A program made the position numbers and the translations under genes. Below, piece after piece: positions 16,638 to 25,165 of a DNA stretch of 64,000 nucleotides (position 1 is the first letter of the stretch; every line of letters starts with the position of its first letter). The DNA is from an uncultured Eubacteriales bacterium. Its GTDB lineage: Bacteria > Bacillota > Clostridia > Oscillospirales > Acutalibacteraceae. Under the pieces are notes generated by a model, which worked only from the letters and a program-made list of their open reading frames with translations, did no database searches and was not told the origin of the DNA. Location of the stretch: NCBI GenBank assembly GCA_934445015.1, contig CAKSDJ010000001.1, positions 18,686-82,685 of the forward strand, given 5' to 3'.

Positions 16638-18314
16638 TCACTCTACGGAAATGATATAGTAATAAACCGGTTGACCGCCGTTTACAAAAGTGATTTCAAC
16701 CTTTGAACCGAACTTTTCATTAAGCTGCAGTTCTAAATCGGCAGCCTGTGACTCTGTGACATCTTCGCCGTAAATAACGGTTACAAACTGGCTGTCACGC
16801 TTTATCATCTGCTTTACAAGTTTTACGGTTGCCCTTTCAAGGTCGGTATCTGTAAACGAGATTTTACCGCCTATCATAGCCATAATTTCACCTTTTGTGA
16901 TCTTATGACCGTCAAAGTCCGAATCACGCGCAGCAAATGTTACCTGACCTGTTGCAATGCGCTCTGCCGCTTTTTGCATTTCAATGGCATTTGCTTCGCT
17001 GTCGGCGCTTTCATCAAAAGTAAGCATTGCCGAAATGCCTTGCGGAATTGTTCTTGTGTGAAGAACTATTACCTTGCGTGTGCTTATCGGGATAGCCTGT
17101 TCTGCCGCCATTATAATATTTTTGTTGTTTGGCAGCACATAAACTACTTCTGCCGGAGTGCTTTCAATGGCACGCAAAATGTTGTCTGTGCTGGGGTTCA
17201 TTGTCTGTCCGCCCGAAACTATTGTATCAACGCCGAGATCGCGGAACAGTTCAGCCACGCCCTCACCGGCGCAGACCGATACAAAACCGAAGGGTTTTGT
17301 AATCTCAACCGGTTCAATCTTTTCGCTTAAATCGGCGGTTTTTGCAGGAGTTTTTTTAGCATTTGCGGCGTCGTGTTTGGCGCGCTCATGCTGGTCGCGC
17401 ATATTTTCAACCTTCATACTTGTAAGCGAACCGAAGGTAAGGCCGTTTTCAAACGCATTGCCCGGGTGGTCGGTATGAACGTGAACTTTAATGATTTCAT
17501 CGTCGTCAACAACTACCACGCAGTCGCCTATGCTTTCAAGGTATGCGCGCAGCTCAGACGGCTGTTTTTTACAATCGGGGTCGCGGTTTACTATAAACTC
17601 GGTGCAGTAAGTAAACGTTATTTCGGTTTCAAATTCGCCTGCCGCATTGCGGTTTTCATTTTGCGGAGCGGGTTCTTCGGCGCCGGCTATGTTTGAAGCG
17701 ATTATTACACCGTCTTTAAATACCGACATCATACCCTCAAGTATAAGTACAAATCCCTGACCGCCTGCATCTACAACGCCTGCTTTTTTAAGAGTAGGCA
17801 AAAGATTAGGTGTATCAGCGAGCGCTTCCTTTGCGCCTTCGATAGCGGCGGCAAAAACGCCCAATGCGTCTGCATTATTGCCGAGCGCGGCATTCGCTTT
17901 TTCAGACGCTATGCGCGCTACCGTAAGTATTGTGCCTTCGGTTGGTTTCATAACCGCTTTATATGCCGCCTCAACGCCCTGACTGAATGCAGCCGCCAGA
18001 TTTTCTGCGGTGACAAATTCATCGTTACCGATGCCTTTGGCAAATCCGCGGAACAAAAGCGAAGTTATAACGCCTGAGTTGCCGCGTGCGCCGCGAAGCA
18101 ACGCCGAGGCATTTACCGATGCTATTTTACCTGCTGTTTCGCCGTCGATCTTTTCAAGTTCGCGTACCGAATTTGAAATTGTCATAGACATATTTGTGCC
18201 TGTGTCGCCGTCCGGAACCGGAAATACGTTTAAATCGTCAACCTTTTTTCTGTTATTTGAAAGATTATTCGCGGCAGAGATAATCGCATCGCGCAAAATG
18301 TTACCGTTAAACAA
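16638..18314 (-). CDS. fakA: fatty acid kinase FakA / DAK2-domain protein (YloV)
   Basis: FakA, with a FakB lipid carrier, phosphorylates exogenous fatty acids for membrane lipid synthesis. The 558-residue product has the DhaL-type kinase domain (about 1-200) with the metal/nucleotide motif PVPDGDTGTNM, the segment RGARGNSGVI, and DAGGQGFVLILEGM. A middle domain and a C-terminal DegV-like part follow (to GGQPVYYYIISVE). The start is TTG at 18314, about 9 bases after AAAGGAG. No FakB (DegV) gene is in the window. It is coupled to recG by overlap. Confidence 0.95.
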   Translation of the reverse strand: MFNGNILRDAIISAANNLSNNRKKVDDLNVFPVPDGDTGTNMSMTISNSVRELEKIDGETAGKIASVNASALLRGARGNSGVITSLLFRGFAKGIGNDEFVTAENLAAAFSQGVEAAYKAVMKPTEGTILTVARIASEKANAALGNNADALGVFAAAIEGAKEALADTPNLLPTLKKAGVVDAGGQGFVLILEGMMSVFKDGVIIASNIAGAEEPAPQNENRNAAGEFETEITFTYCTEFIVNRDPDCKKQPSELRAYLESIGDCVVVVDDDEIIKVHVHTDHPGNAFENGLTFGSLTSMKVENMRDQHERAKHDAANAKKTPAKTADLSEKIEPVEITKPFGFVSVCAGEGVAELFRDLGVDTIVSGGQTMNPSTDNILRAIESTPAEVVYVLPNNKNIIMAAEQAIPISTRKVIVLHTRTIPQGISAMLTFDESADSEANAIEMQKAAERIATGQVTFAARDSDFDGHKITKGEIMAMIGGKISFTDTDLERATVKLVKQMIKRDSQFVTVIYGEDVTESQAADLELQLNEKFGSKVEITFVNGGQPVYYYIISVE

Positions 18315-18345
18315 GAATGAACACTCCTTTTAAAGAAATTAAAGA

Positions 18346-18696
18346 TTATTCTTTAATTCCGTCTACCTTTACCGTTACTTTGTTAACGGTAATTCCGGTA
18401 GTTTCTTCTACAACATATTTTACCTTTTCGGTAATGCTTGCCGCAATTGCATTGATATTCATACCGTAACTTACCATAATATGAATTGCAACATCTATTG
18501 CATCTGCGTTACCTTTTACGCTTATGCCTGTATCAAGCGATTGGTTTTTTGTAATAAGTCCAAACAAGCGTTGGCGGTTTGACGTCGGCATCATACCCAC
18601 CACGCCGAAGCAGGAGGTAACCGCGTTGCCGATAAGTTTGCTTAAAAAGTTTTCGGTTATACTGATTGTGCCTGTTCTGGTTTCATACGCTATCAT
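18346..18696 (-). CDS. Asp23/Gls24-family protein (YloU)
   Basis: The 116-residue cytoplasmic protein has the Asp23 pattern: SITENFLSKLIGNAVTSCFGVVGM, then DAIDVAIHIMVSYGMNINAIAASITEKVKYVVEETTG. Members of the family are envelope-stress-associated. YloU is nearly always upstream of FakA, as here (31 bases), and they share one transcript. SD AGGAGG precedes the ATG. Confidence 0.94.
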   Translation of the reverse strand: MIAYETRTGTISITENFLSKLIGNAVTSCFGVVGMMPTSNRQRLFGLITKNQSLDTGISVKGNADAIDVAIHIMVSYGMNINAIAASITEKVKYVVEETTGITVNKVTVKVDGIKE

Positions 18697-18708
18697 AAAT
18701 AAATCCTC

Positions 18709-20304
18709 CTAAAATTTATAATCTTCTATTGAAAAATAAATATCGCTGTTGCTGGCCGTAACGCCGCCTGTTATTGCTGAGTCGTAAAAAAGCACGCCGT
18801 TTCTGTAACACACGGGTATTTGAGGCATTTCGGTAATAAGTGTGCCGGCAACGTCGCTTATGCCGCACTCGCCGAGTCTGTAACTGTTAATTATACTTTC
18901 GCAAGTGCTTTTTTCAGCAGGCGCCTGCGAAGCGTTTTCCCCGTCGGCACCACTGTCTGCCGGTTCAGTCGGTTCGGCGGGTTCAATGCCCACACCGTAA
19001 GCCGCACTGCCGCCGAATATCACCAACTGCGACATATCCATATTGTCAAGAATTTGCACTTCGCCCAGATACAACTGAAAATCATTTGCGGCAAGACGGG
19101 AAACATACTGCTCATAACTGCACTCAACAACATTTATTTGTATGCCCGCGGTCCTGCACTGGTCGGCTATAAGTTTTGCCGCCGCAACGCGCGAACTGTT
19201 TTCGGAATTCACAAGCAATGTAAACACGGGGTTATTACCGCTCGCGTTTGCATAAAAGCCGTTTGAATTCATATTATTATATCCTATTTTTGAAAGATTT
19301 TCAACCGTTATTTTAGAATTGGCTCTGCTTTCAATTGTCTGCACCGCCTCGGTTGCCTTAAAAAACGGATTAAAAAAGCCTTTTGCCGGTGTCGAATTAT
19401 TATAGTATGCCGTGCGGCATATCGCCTCACGGTCAATTGCCGCAGATATGGCGTAACGCATTTCGCGGCTTGCAAGCGAACCGTAAGAGCTGTTTATACC
19501 TATATATATAAATCGATTTAAGTTCACATCAAACTTTTTTGCGCTCATACGGACTATGTTGTTATCGTCGTTGTAATATATGTTGGCGGCTCCGACCTCT
19601 ACATAGTGCGAGGTTGAGTCGGCATCGGGCGAATTTATAAGGTTTATCGTTTTAATTATGCCCTTTTTGCCGTAGTAATTTTCATTGAGCTTAAATTGTG
19701 TGGCGTCGTCCGATATATAATATCTGCCGCAACCCGTGGGCGGAATTTCTTTTCCGTCGGCGTCCTTTACGCCCGACGTGCCGGTTTTTATAATCGGAAA
19801 AGTAAGAAGATTTGCAAAATATCCGTCCAAATACAAAAGTGTGAACCTGACGGTTTTTGAATCGACCGCTTCGGCCGATTTGACCTCATAAAAATTATAT
19901 GAATAAGCAGGGTTGTTTTTTGCAAGATTATATGAATAAATAACATCAGCCGAAGTAACCGCACTGCCGTCTGTAAACACTGCGTCACGCAATTTTACGG
20001 TGCATACGTTATTTTCCGTATCAACAGACTGCGCCAGCACGTTTACCGCGTTAAAATTATTATCGGTTTTAATAAGCGGATCGTACAAAAGCGACGCAAG
20101 CCGTATGTTTTTATCGTTTTTGGCGGTGTAAGGGTCAAATGTATCGGTATATGAATAAAGCAGGTTTATGGTTTTGCTGTCGGCATCGGACACCGAAACC
20201 GTTTGACCGTCGCTGTTACTGCTGCTGTTATCAGCGCTTTTTTTGCAACCCGAAAATGCAGCCGCAACGCAAAGCGCCAACAAAAAACAAATCGCTTTTT
20301 TCAA
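18709..20304 (-). CDS. family 5 extracellular solute-binding lipoprotein (oligopeptide type)
   Basis: A lipoprotein signal (hydrophobic helix ending AAFSGC) is followed by a Ser/Asn/Asp-rich linker and the SBP family 5 domain (NLLYSYTDTFDPYTAKN, then VLAQSV and TDGSAVTSADVIYSYNLAKNNPAYSY). Such proteins capture peptides or nickel for Opp/Dpp transporters. No permease or ATPase gene is adjacent, so it is an orphan receptor. A low-complexity insert (EPAEPTEPADSGADGENASQ) lies near the C-terminus. The start used is TTG 20304, 6 bases after AGGTGA; a GTG at 20313 lies at the SD and is less likely. Confidence 0.9.
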   Translation of the reverse strand: MKKAICFLLALCVAAAFSGCKKSADNSSSNSDGQTVSVSDADSKTINLLYSYTDTFDPYTAKNDKNIRLASLLYDPLIKTDNNFNAVNVLAQSVDTENNVCTVKLRDAVFTDGSAVTSADVIYSYNLAKNNPAYSYNFYEVKSAEAVDSKTVRFTLLYLDGYFANLLTFPIIKTGTSGVKDADGKEIPPTGCGRYYISDDATQFKLNENYYGKKGIIKTINLINSPDADSTSHYVEVGAANIYYNDDNNIVRMSAKKFDVNLNRFIYIGINSSYGSLASREMRYAISAAIDREAICRTAYYNNSTPAKGFFNPFFKATEAVQTIESRANSKITVENLSKIGYNNMNSNGFYANASGNNPVFTLLVNSENSSRVAAAKLIADQCRTAGIQINVVECSYEQYVSRLAANDFQLYLGEVQILDNMDMSQLVIFGGSAAYGVGIEPAEPTEPADSGADGENASQAPAEKSTCESIINSYRLGECGISDVAGTLITEMPQIPVCYRNGVLFYDSAITGGVTASNSDIYFSIEDYKF

Positions 20305-20334
20305 TTTTTTCACCTACCGAATAAATATTATCTG

Positions 20335-21114
20335 CTAAATATAAACCCTTTTTACCGAAACCGTAAGTCCGGTTTTTTCATCCGCCTTAAAAATACAGCC
20401 GTTTAACATACATTTGCCGGTCTCCTGCTCAAATCGCGCCGTGTTACCGTCTTTTAAACGGTTGATTATTATATCGGTTTTTACTCCCAGCACCGAATTT
20501 ATAACTCCCGTCATACCGAGGTCTGTGATATAACCCGTGCCGCGCGGCAAAATCTGAGCGTCAGACGTCTGAACGTGTGTATGTGTGCCGAACACCGCCG
20601 TCACCCTGCCGTCAAGGTAAAATCCCATAGCGCGTTTTTCACTTGTGGCTTCGGCGTGAAAATCAACAAAAATATACTTTGCGCCGTCTGCCGTTGCCCT
20701 ATCAACAAGAATATCTGCGGCTTTGAACGGGTTGTCGGCGTTTACCCTTTCAAGATATATCTGACCCGAAAGGTTTATAACCGCGGCTGAAGATCTGCCC
20801 ATATCATAAAGGCAGTAACCTGTGCCTACGTCCTGCTCTTTAAGATTGTCAGGACGCAATAAAAAGTGATTGCTCTCAAGCATATCGAAAATCTCTTTAC
20901 GGCGAAGGGTGTGGTTTCCGCCGGTGATAACATCGGCGCCTGCGGCAAAAAGCATTTCGGCGCTTTGCGGCGTAATACCGTTGCCCACGGCAGAATTTTC
21001 GCCGTTTACAATTACCATATCTATATTCTCATCACGCCGTATGCGCGGAATTTGTTTTAAGGCGTATTCGCACCCGCAAACCGAGCAAACATCGCCGACT
21101 GCCAAAATATTCAT
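20335..21114 (-). CDS. ymdB: YmdB-family metallophosphoesterase (2',3'-cNMP phosphodiesterase)
   Basis: YmdB is a di-metal phosphodiesterase that affects biofilm and sporulation decisions in Bacillus. The 259-residue product keeps the metal ligands of the family: Asp8, Glu39-Asn40 (NGENSA), Asn67-His68 (GGNHT), His153 (VDFHAEATSEK), and His178/His180 (GTHTHVQTSD). The first loop is odd, GDVCSVCGCEYA, instead of the usual GDVVGxxGR. Length is normal. The gene is probably the first of the ymdB-SBP-asp23-fakA-recG run, with 21 bases to the next gene. Confidence 0.93.
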   Translation of the reverse strand: MNILAVGDVCSVCGCEYALKQIPRIRRDENIDMVIVNGENSAVGNGITPQSAEMLFAAGADVITGGNHTLRRKEIFDMLESNHFLLRPDNLKEQDVGTGYCLYDMGRSSAAVINLSGQIYLERVNADNPFKAADILVDRATADGAKYIFVDFHAEATSEKRAMGFYLDGRVTAVFGTHTHVQTSDAQILPRGTGYITDLGMTGVINSVLGVKTDIIINRLKDGNTARFEQETGKCMLNGCIFKADEKTGLTVSVKRVYI

Positions 21115-21144
21115 TCATCATCACTTTCAAACCGTTGTCTATAT

Positions 21145-21173
21145 ATAATAACATATAATATAACGCAATTCAA
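21145..21173 (-). promoter_or_regulatory. probable promoter of ymdB
   Basis: On the minus strand, TTGAAT (21168-21173) and TATTAT (21145-21150) are spaced by 17 bases, about 30 bases before the ymdB start. It lies in the 314-bp divergent gap 21115-21428. The rest of that gap (21174-21355) is AT-rich and shows no gene or clear structure. Confidence 0.55.
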
Positions 21174-21355
21174 TTCATTTTTATTCGCATTTTGTTAATT
21201 TATATCCTGACCGCCGCAAGACAGTGCATTTGCAGTTGTTTTATTTTTCGAAGCAATTTTTTAAAAATGACAAGTGAGCATTTGAGAGAAAAAACGAGAA
21301 AACAAGAGAAAATCAAAGTTTTTGTTTTTTAAATTGATTTTTTAAAAAATAAGTG

Positions 21356-21384
21356 TTGACAAAGCATTTTGCGTGTGGTATTAT
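21356..21384 (+). promoter_or_regulatory. promoter of rplM-rpsI
   Basis: -35 TTGACA (21356-21361) and -10 TATTAT (21379-21384) have a 17-base spacer. Only about 38 bases separate the predicted start from rplM, too little for a structured L13 leader. Confidence 0.85.
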
Positions 21385-21428
21385 AGTCGGGCATTAAAAT
21401 GATAAAAATAAATTTGGAGGTTTTGGTT

Positions 21429-21857
21429 ATGTCTACATTTATGGCAAAACCTGCCGAAGTTCAGCGCAAATGGTACATCATAGATGCTGCCGGTCGTCCC
21501 CTCGGCCGCACAGCCGCAAAGGTTGCCGATTTGCTCCGCGGTAAAGTTAAGCCCACGTTCACTCCTCATGTTGACTGTGGCGACCACGTTATCGTAATCA
21601 ATGCTGACAAGGCAGTTTTAACAGGTAAAAAACTTGAAAACAAATACTATCGCCGTCATACAGGTTATATCGGCGGTCTTAAAGAGGTTAAGTATTCTAC
21701 CCTTATGAATACTCGCCCCGAACTGGCTATGGAACTTGCAGTTAAAGGTATGGTTCCCGATACCACAATAGGCCGCAAGGCGCTTACACGCCTTCATATC
21801 TATAAAGGCGAAAACTATGTTCAGGTAGCACAAAAACCTGAAAAGTATGAATTTTAA
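21429..21857 (+). CDS. rplM: 50S ribosomal protein L13
   Basis: L13 is an early assembly protein of the large subunit. The 142-residue product has the hallmark [26 protein letters not shown] and ends with [22 protein letters not shown]. Length is normal. The ATG at 21429 lies 8 bases after GGAGG (21416-21420); the ORF start at 21399 is upstream of that site and rejected. It forms the usual operon with rpsI, 17 bases apart. Confidence 0.97.
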   Translation: MSTFMAKPAEVQRKWYIIDAAGRPLGRTAAKVADLLRGKVKPTFTPHVDCGDHVIVINADKAVLTGKKLENKYYRRHTGYIGGLKEVKYSTLMNTRPELAMELAVKGMVPDTTIGRKALTRLHIYKGENYVQVAQKPEKYEF

Positions 21858-21874
21858 GAAGGGAGACAGAAATT

Positions 21875-22273
21875 ATGTTTGAAGGAAAGCCATATTTTTA
21901 CGGCACAGGCAGAAGAAAAAGTTCTGTCGCCCGTGTAAGAATATATCAGGGTACAGGTAAAATCACAATAAACGAAAGAGATATTGACGATTACTTCGGC
22001 CTTGAAACATTAAAAGTTATTGTTCGTCAGCCGCTCGCTCTTACCGATAACGCTGACAAGTTTGACGTTGTTTGCCGCGTTGCAGGCGGCGGTGTTACCG
22101 GTCAGGCAGGCGCTATCCGCCACGGTATCGCACGCGCACTTTTGCAGGCAGATGCTGAGTCCCGTCCCGAACTTAAAAAAGCCGGTTTCCTTACTCGTGA
22201 TCCGAGAATGAAGGAAAGAAAGAAGTACGGTCTCAAAGGCGCTCGCCGTGCACCCCAGTTCTCAAAGAGATAA
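21875..22273 (+). CDS. rpsI: 30S ribosomal protein S9
   Basis: S9 contacts the P-site tRNA through its C-terminal tail. The 132-residue product shows the family pattern [36 protein letters not shown] and the invariant basic end ending SKR. Length is normal. SD GGGAG precedes the ATG. It is the second gene of the rplM operon and is followed by a terminator. Confidence 0.97.
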   Translation: MFEGKPYFYGTGRRKSSVARVRIYQGTGKITINERDIDDYFGLETLKVIVRQPLALTDNADKFDVVCRVAGGGVTGQAGAIRHGIARALLQADAESRPELKKAGFLTRDPRMKERKKYGLKGARRAPQFSKR

Positions 22274-22289
22274 TTTTTCTCTGTTTATG

Positions 22290-22320
22290 CAAGCCCTGTC
22301 AGAACGCAGGGCTTGTTTTT
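22290..22320 (+). terminator. terminator of rplM-rpsI
   Basis: The stem CAAGCCCTG/CAGGGCTTG (22290-22314) is followed by TTTTT, 16 bases after the rpsI stop. Confidence 0.93.
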
Positions 22321-22379
22321 CTCTTTTTCGATTTAAGCAGTTGAAGTTTAAATCTGTTTGCAAAATGCTTTATTTATAT

Positions 22380-22408
22380 TTGACTTTTATTATGGGTACA
22401 ATTATAAT
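22380..22408 (+). promoter_or_regulatory. promoter of the nagB sugar operon
   Basis: -35 TTGACT (22380-22385) and consensus -10 TATAAT (22403-22408) are separated by 17 bases, about 55 bases upstream of nagB. Confidence 0.8.
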
Positions 22409-22462
22409 AATGTTATATATTTTAAGCATTTATTTATTATTTTGTTTTTTGGAGGAACAGTT

Positions 22463-23173
22463 ATGAATTTTATCAAAGTGGACAGTTATGAAAAATTAAG
22501 CGTTACTGCAGCAAACATTATTGCTGCACAGATTATTATGAAGCCGCACTGCGTGCTCGGTCTTGCAACAGGCTCATCACCCGTAGGCACTTATAAAGAG
22601 CTTATTAAAAAATGTGACGCAGGCGAACTCGATTTTTCAACCGTTACATCGGTAAACCTTGACGAATACGTAGGCCTTGACGGCACACATGACCAGAGTT
22701 ACCGCTATTTTATGAACACCAACCTTTTTGACCATGTAAACATTGACAAGTCAAAAACAGCCGTACCGAGCGGTATTTCCGATAATCTTGAAGCAGAAGG
22801 CGCCGCTTACGACAAGCATATTGAAGATTTGGGCGGCATTGATCTGCAGCTTTTGGGCATAGGTCTTGACGGTCATATCGGTTTTAACGAACCTGCCGAT
22901 GTTTTTGTAAAAGAAACACACGTTGTTGACCTTCACGAATCCACAATAGAGGCAAACGCACGCTTTTTTGCCAAAAAAGACGACGTGCCGAAAAAAGCTA
23001 TCACTATGGGCATGGGCGCAATTATGAAAGCAAAAAAAGTTTTGCTTGTTGCCAACGGCAAAAACAAAAAAGACATTATTGAAAAATCTTTCTTCGGACC
23101 TATCACTCCGCAGGTTCCGGCATCTATTTTGCAACTCCATCCCGACGTAACGGTAATATACAGCGAAAACTAA
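22463..23173 (+). CDS. nagB: glucosamine-6-phosphate deaminase
   Basis: NagB converts glucosamine-6-phosphate to fructose-6-phosphate and ammonia. The 236-residue product has GLATGSSPVGTY (phosphate binding), NLDEYVGLDG and GIGLDGHIGFNEPAD with the catalytic Asp/His. It has the short form common in Firmicutes, without the C-terminal allosteric extension of E. coli NagB. ATG 22463 follows GGAGG by 7 bases. It heads a four-gene plus-strand operon; no nagA is present in the window. Confidence 0.96.
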   Translation: MNFIKVDSYEKLSVTAANIIAAQIIMKPHCVLGLATGSSPVGTYKELIKKCDAGELDFSTVTSVNLDEYVGLDGTHDQSYRYFMNTNLFDHVNIDKSKTAVPSGISDNLEAEGAAYDKHIEDLGGIDLQLLGIGLDGHIGFNEPADVFVKETHVVDLHESTIEANARFFAKKDDVPKKAITMGMGAIMKAKKVLLVANGKNKKDIIEKSFFGPITPQVPASILQLHPDVTVIYSEN

Positions 23174-23194
23174 TATATTTTTGAGGTGAATACA

Positions 23195-24283
23195 ATGACT
23201 GACAGAGAAGTTGCGATTCTTGCGGCAAAACATTTCAATACTGATGAAATAATTTATATAGAACCTTACGGTGAAGGCCATATCAACTCAACATGGCTTT
23301 CAATACATAAATCGGCAGAAGGTAAAGAAACAAAAAATCTGCTTCAGAAGATCAACCATTATGTTTTTCCGAAGCCTGATGAACTTATGGATAACATTGT
23401 AGGCGTTACGTCTTTCCTGAAAGACAAGGTTGCCGAAGACGGCACACTTACCGTTATACACACCCTTGACGGAAAAAGTTATCTGCACGATGAGTTTGAT
23501 AACTATTGGCGCGTTTATAAATTTATTGAAGACGCTGTTGCCTATCAAAAAATCGAGCATGAAAAGGATTTTTACACTTGCGGCGTGGCTTTTGGCGAGT
23601 TCCAGCAATTGTTATCTGACTATCCGGCAGAAAAGCTTCATGAAACAATAGTTAATTTTCACAATACGCCGAGCCGTTTTGCAGACTTCAAAAAAGCTGT
23701 AAAAGAAAATCTTGCGGGCAGAGCGAATTCCGTTAAGGATGAAATTGACTTTGTATTGGCGCGCGAGTGCAAAGCAGACGCTATAACATCTAAACTTGCA
23801 AGCGGTGAAATACCGTATCGTGTAACCCATAATGACACAAAGTTAAACAATATTCTCATTGAGGAAAAAACCGGCAAGGCAAAATGCGTAATAGACCTTG
23901 ACACCGTTATGCCCGGTGCCGCCGCTTACGATTTCGGCGATTGCATACGTTTCGGTGCATCAACAGGTGCCGAAGATGAAACCGACCTTTCAAAGGTAGA
24001 GATTGACCTTCACCTTTTTGAAGTATTTGCTAACGGATACCTTTCGACCGCTGCCAAGTTTTTGACTCCTGCCGAGAAAGACAGTCTTGTAACCGGCGCA
24101 TACCTTATGACGCTTGAATGCGGCGTTCGTTTCCTTACCGATTATTTAAACGGCGACGTTTACTTTAAAATTCACAGAGAAAACCACAACCTTGACCGCT
24201 GCCGCACACAGTTTAAATTGGTGTCGGATATGGAAGCCAAAGAAACCGAGATGCGCAGAATAATCGATTCTATTGTGGGCTGA
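23195..24283 (+). CDS. N-acetylhexosamine kinase-like phosphotransferase (NahK/APH family)
   Basis: The 362-residue product is of the aminoglycoside-phosphotransferase fold, closest in pattern to N-acetylhexosamine 1-kinase: GEGHINSTW near the N-terminus, the catalytic loop HNDTKLNNIL, and the metal site VIDLDTVMPG. NahK makes HexNAc-1-phosphate in host-glycan (lacto- or galacto-N-biose) use. The link with nagB favours a sugar kinase over a drug kinase, although it is not proven. ATG 23195 lies 6 bases after GAGGTG. Confidence 0.85.
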   Translation: MTDREVAILAAKHFNTDEIIYIEPYGEGHINSTWLSIHKSAEGKETKNLLQKINHYVFPKPDELMDNIVGVTSFLKDKVAEDGTLTVIHTLDGKSYLHDEFDNYWRVYKFIEDAVAYQKIEHEKDFYTCGVAFGEFQQLLSDYPAEKLHETIVNFHNTPSRFADFKKAVKENLAGRANSVKDEIDFVLARECKADAITSKLASGEIPYRVTHNDTKLNNILIEEKTGKAKCVIDLDTVMPGAAAYDFGDCIRFGASTGAEDETDLSKVEIDLHLFEVFANGYLSTAAKFLTPAEKDSLVTGAYLMTLECGVRFLTDYLNGDVYFKIHRENHNLDRCRTQFKLVSDMEAKETEMRRIIDSIVG

Positions 24284-24298
24284 TCTCAGAGGTTGATT

Positions 24299-25150
24299 AT
24301 GGTAACTATTTCAAACGAACTTTTAACCGCAACATTCAGCAAAACGGGTGCAGAACTCAAAAGTCTTAAATGCGGCGACCGTGAATATATCTGGAACGGC
24401 GACCCAAAATTCTGGACAGGGTCTTCACCTGTGCTGTTTCCTATTTGCAGCGGACTTAAAGACGATGAATTTATTTATAACGGCAAGACCTACAATATGT
24501 CTAAGCACGGCTTTGCAAGGCGCAGCGATTTTGAACTTGAAAGTGCAAGCGGCAATACCGCCACGTTTTTGCTGAGTTCAAAAAACACGCCTAAGGATAA
24601 CTACCCGTTTGAATATGAATTCAGAATTACATACACTTTGGCAGGTAAAACGGTTAAGGTCGAATACAATATCAAAAATCTTACCGACGGCAATATGTAT
24701 TTTTCGGTAGGCGCACACGAAGCATATTACTGCCCCGGCGGTTCAAATAACTGCGAAGTTATTTTTGAAAAGGCAGAAGGCCTGGACGATTACATACTTG
24801 ATGATGATTTTTTGCTTACCGATGTTACAAGAAATTTCGGCAAAAATACGACCGTGCTTGCCATAAAAGATTCTTTGTTTGATAACGACTGTCTTATATT
24901 TAAAAATCTGAATTCGCACACAGTGTATTTGCACAACAAAACAAACGGCGATAAAATCAAAGTCAATTTTGAGGGTTTTCCGTATACGATTATATGGACC
25001 GTTCCGGGCGCAGAATTTTTGTGCATAGAACCCTGGTGCGGAATTACCGATACTGCAAATACAAACAAGCATTTGCCTGATAAAGAGGGCATTGTAAAAC
25101 TGAACCGCGGCGAATCGTTTTACCGCATACACAGTTTTGAAATAATCTAA
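24299..25150 (+). CDS. aldose 1-epimerase-family protein (LacX-like)
   Basis: The 283-residue galactose-mutarotase-fold protein has TGAELKSLKCGDREYIWNGD, SPVLFPICSG, the LacX-type motif MSKHGFARRSDFE and VGAHEAYYCPGG. It interconverts anomers of sugars, or of sugar phosphates in some members. ATG 24299 follows AGAGG by 6 bases. It lies 15 bases after the kinase gene and 15 before the rhamnosidase, in one operon. Confidence 0.9.
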   Translation: MVTISNELLTATFSKTGAELKSLKCGDREYIWNGDPKFWTGSSPVLFPICSGLKDDEFIYNGKTYNMSKHGFARRSDFELESASGNTATFLLSSKNTPKDNYPFEYEFRITYTLAGKTVKVEYNIKNLTDGNMYFSVGAHEAYYCPGGSNNCEVIFEKAEGLDDYILDDDFLLTDVTRNFGKNTTVLAIKDSLFDNDCLIFKNLNSHTVYLHNKTNGDKIKVNFEGFPYTIIWTVPGAEFLCIEPWCGITDTANTNKHLPDKEGIVKLNRGESFYRIHSFEII

Positions 25151-25165
25151 TAACAAGGTGTTACT

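Noticed and set aside
21385..21428. L13 leader RNA
   Set aside because: The predicted 5' untranslated region is only about 38 bases and lacks a hairpin.
23195..24283. Aminoglycoside resistance gene
   Set aside because: The APH fold is shared by sugar kinases; the operon with nagB and a mutarotase argues for hexosamine phosphorylation and not for drug resistance.
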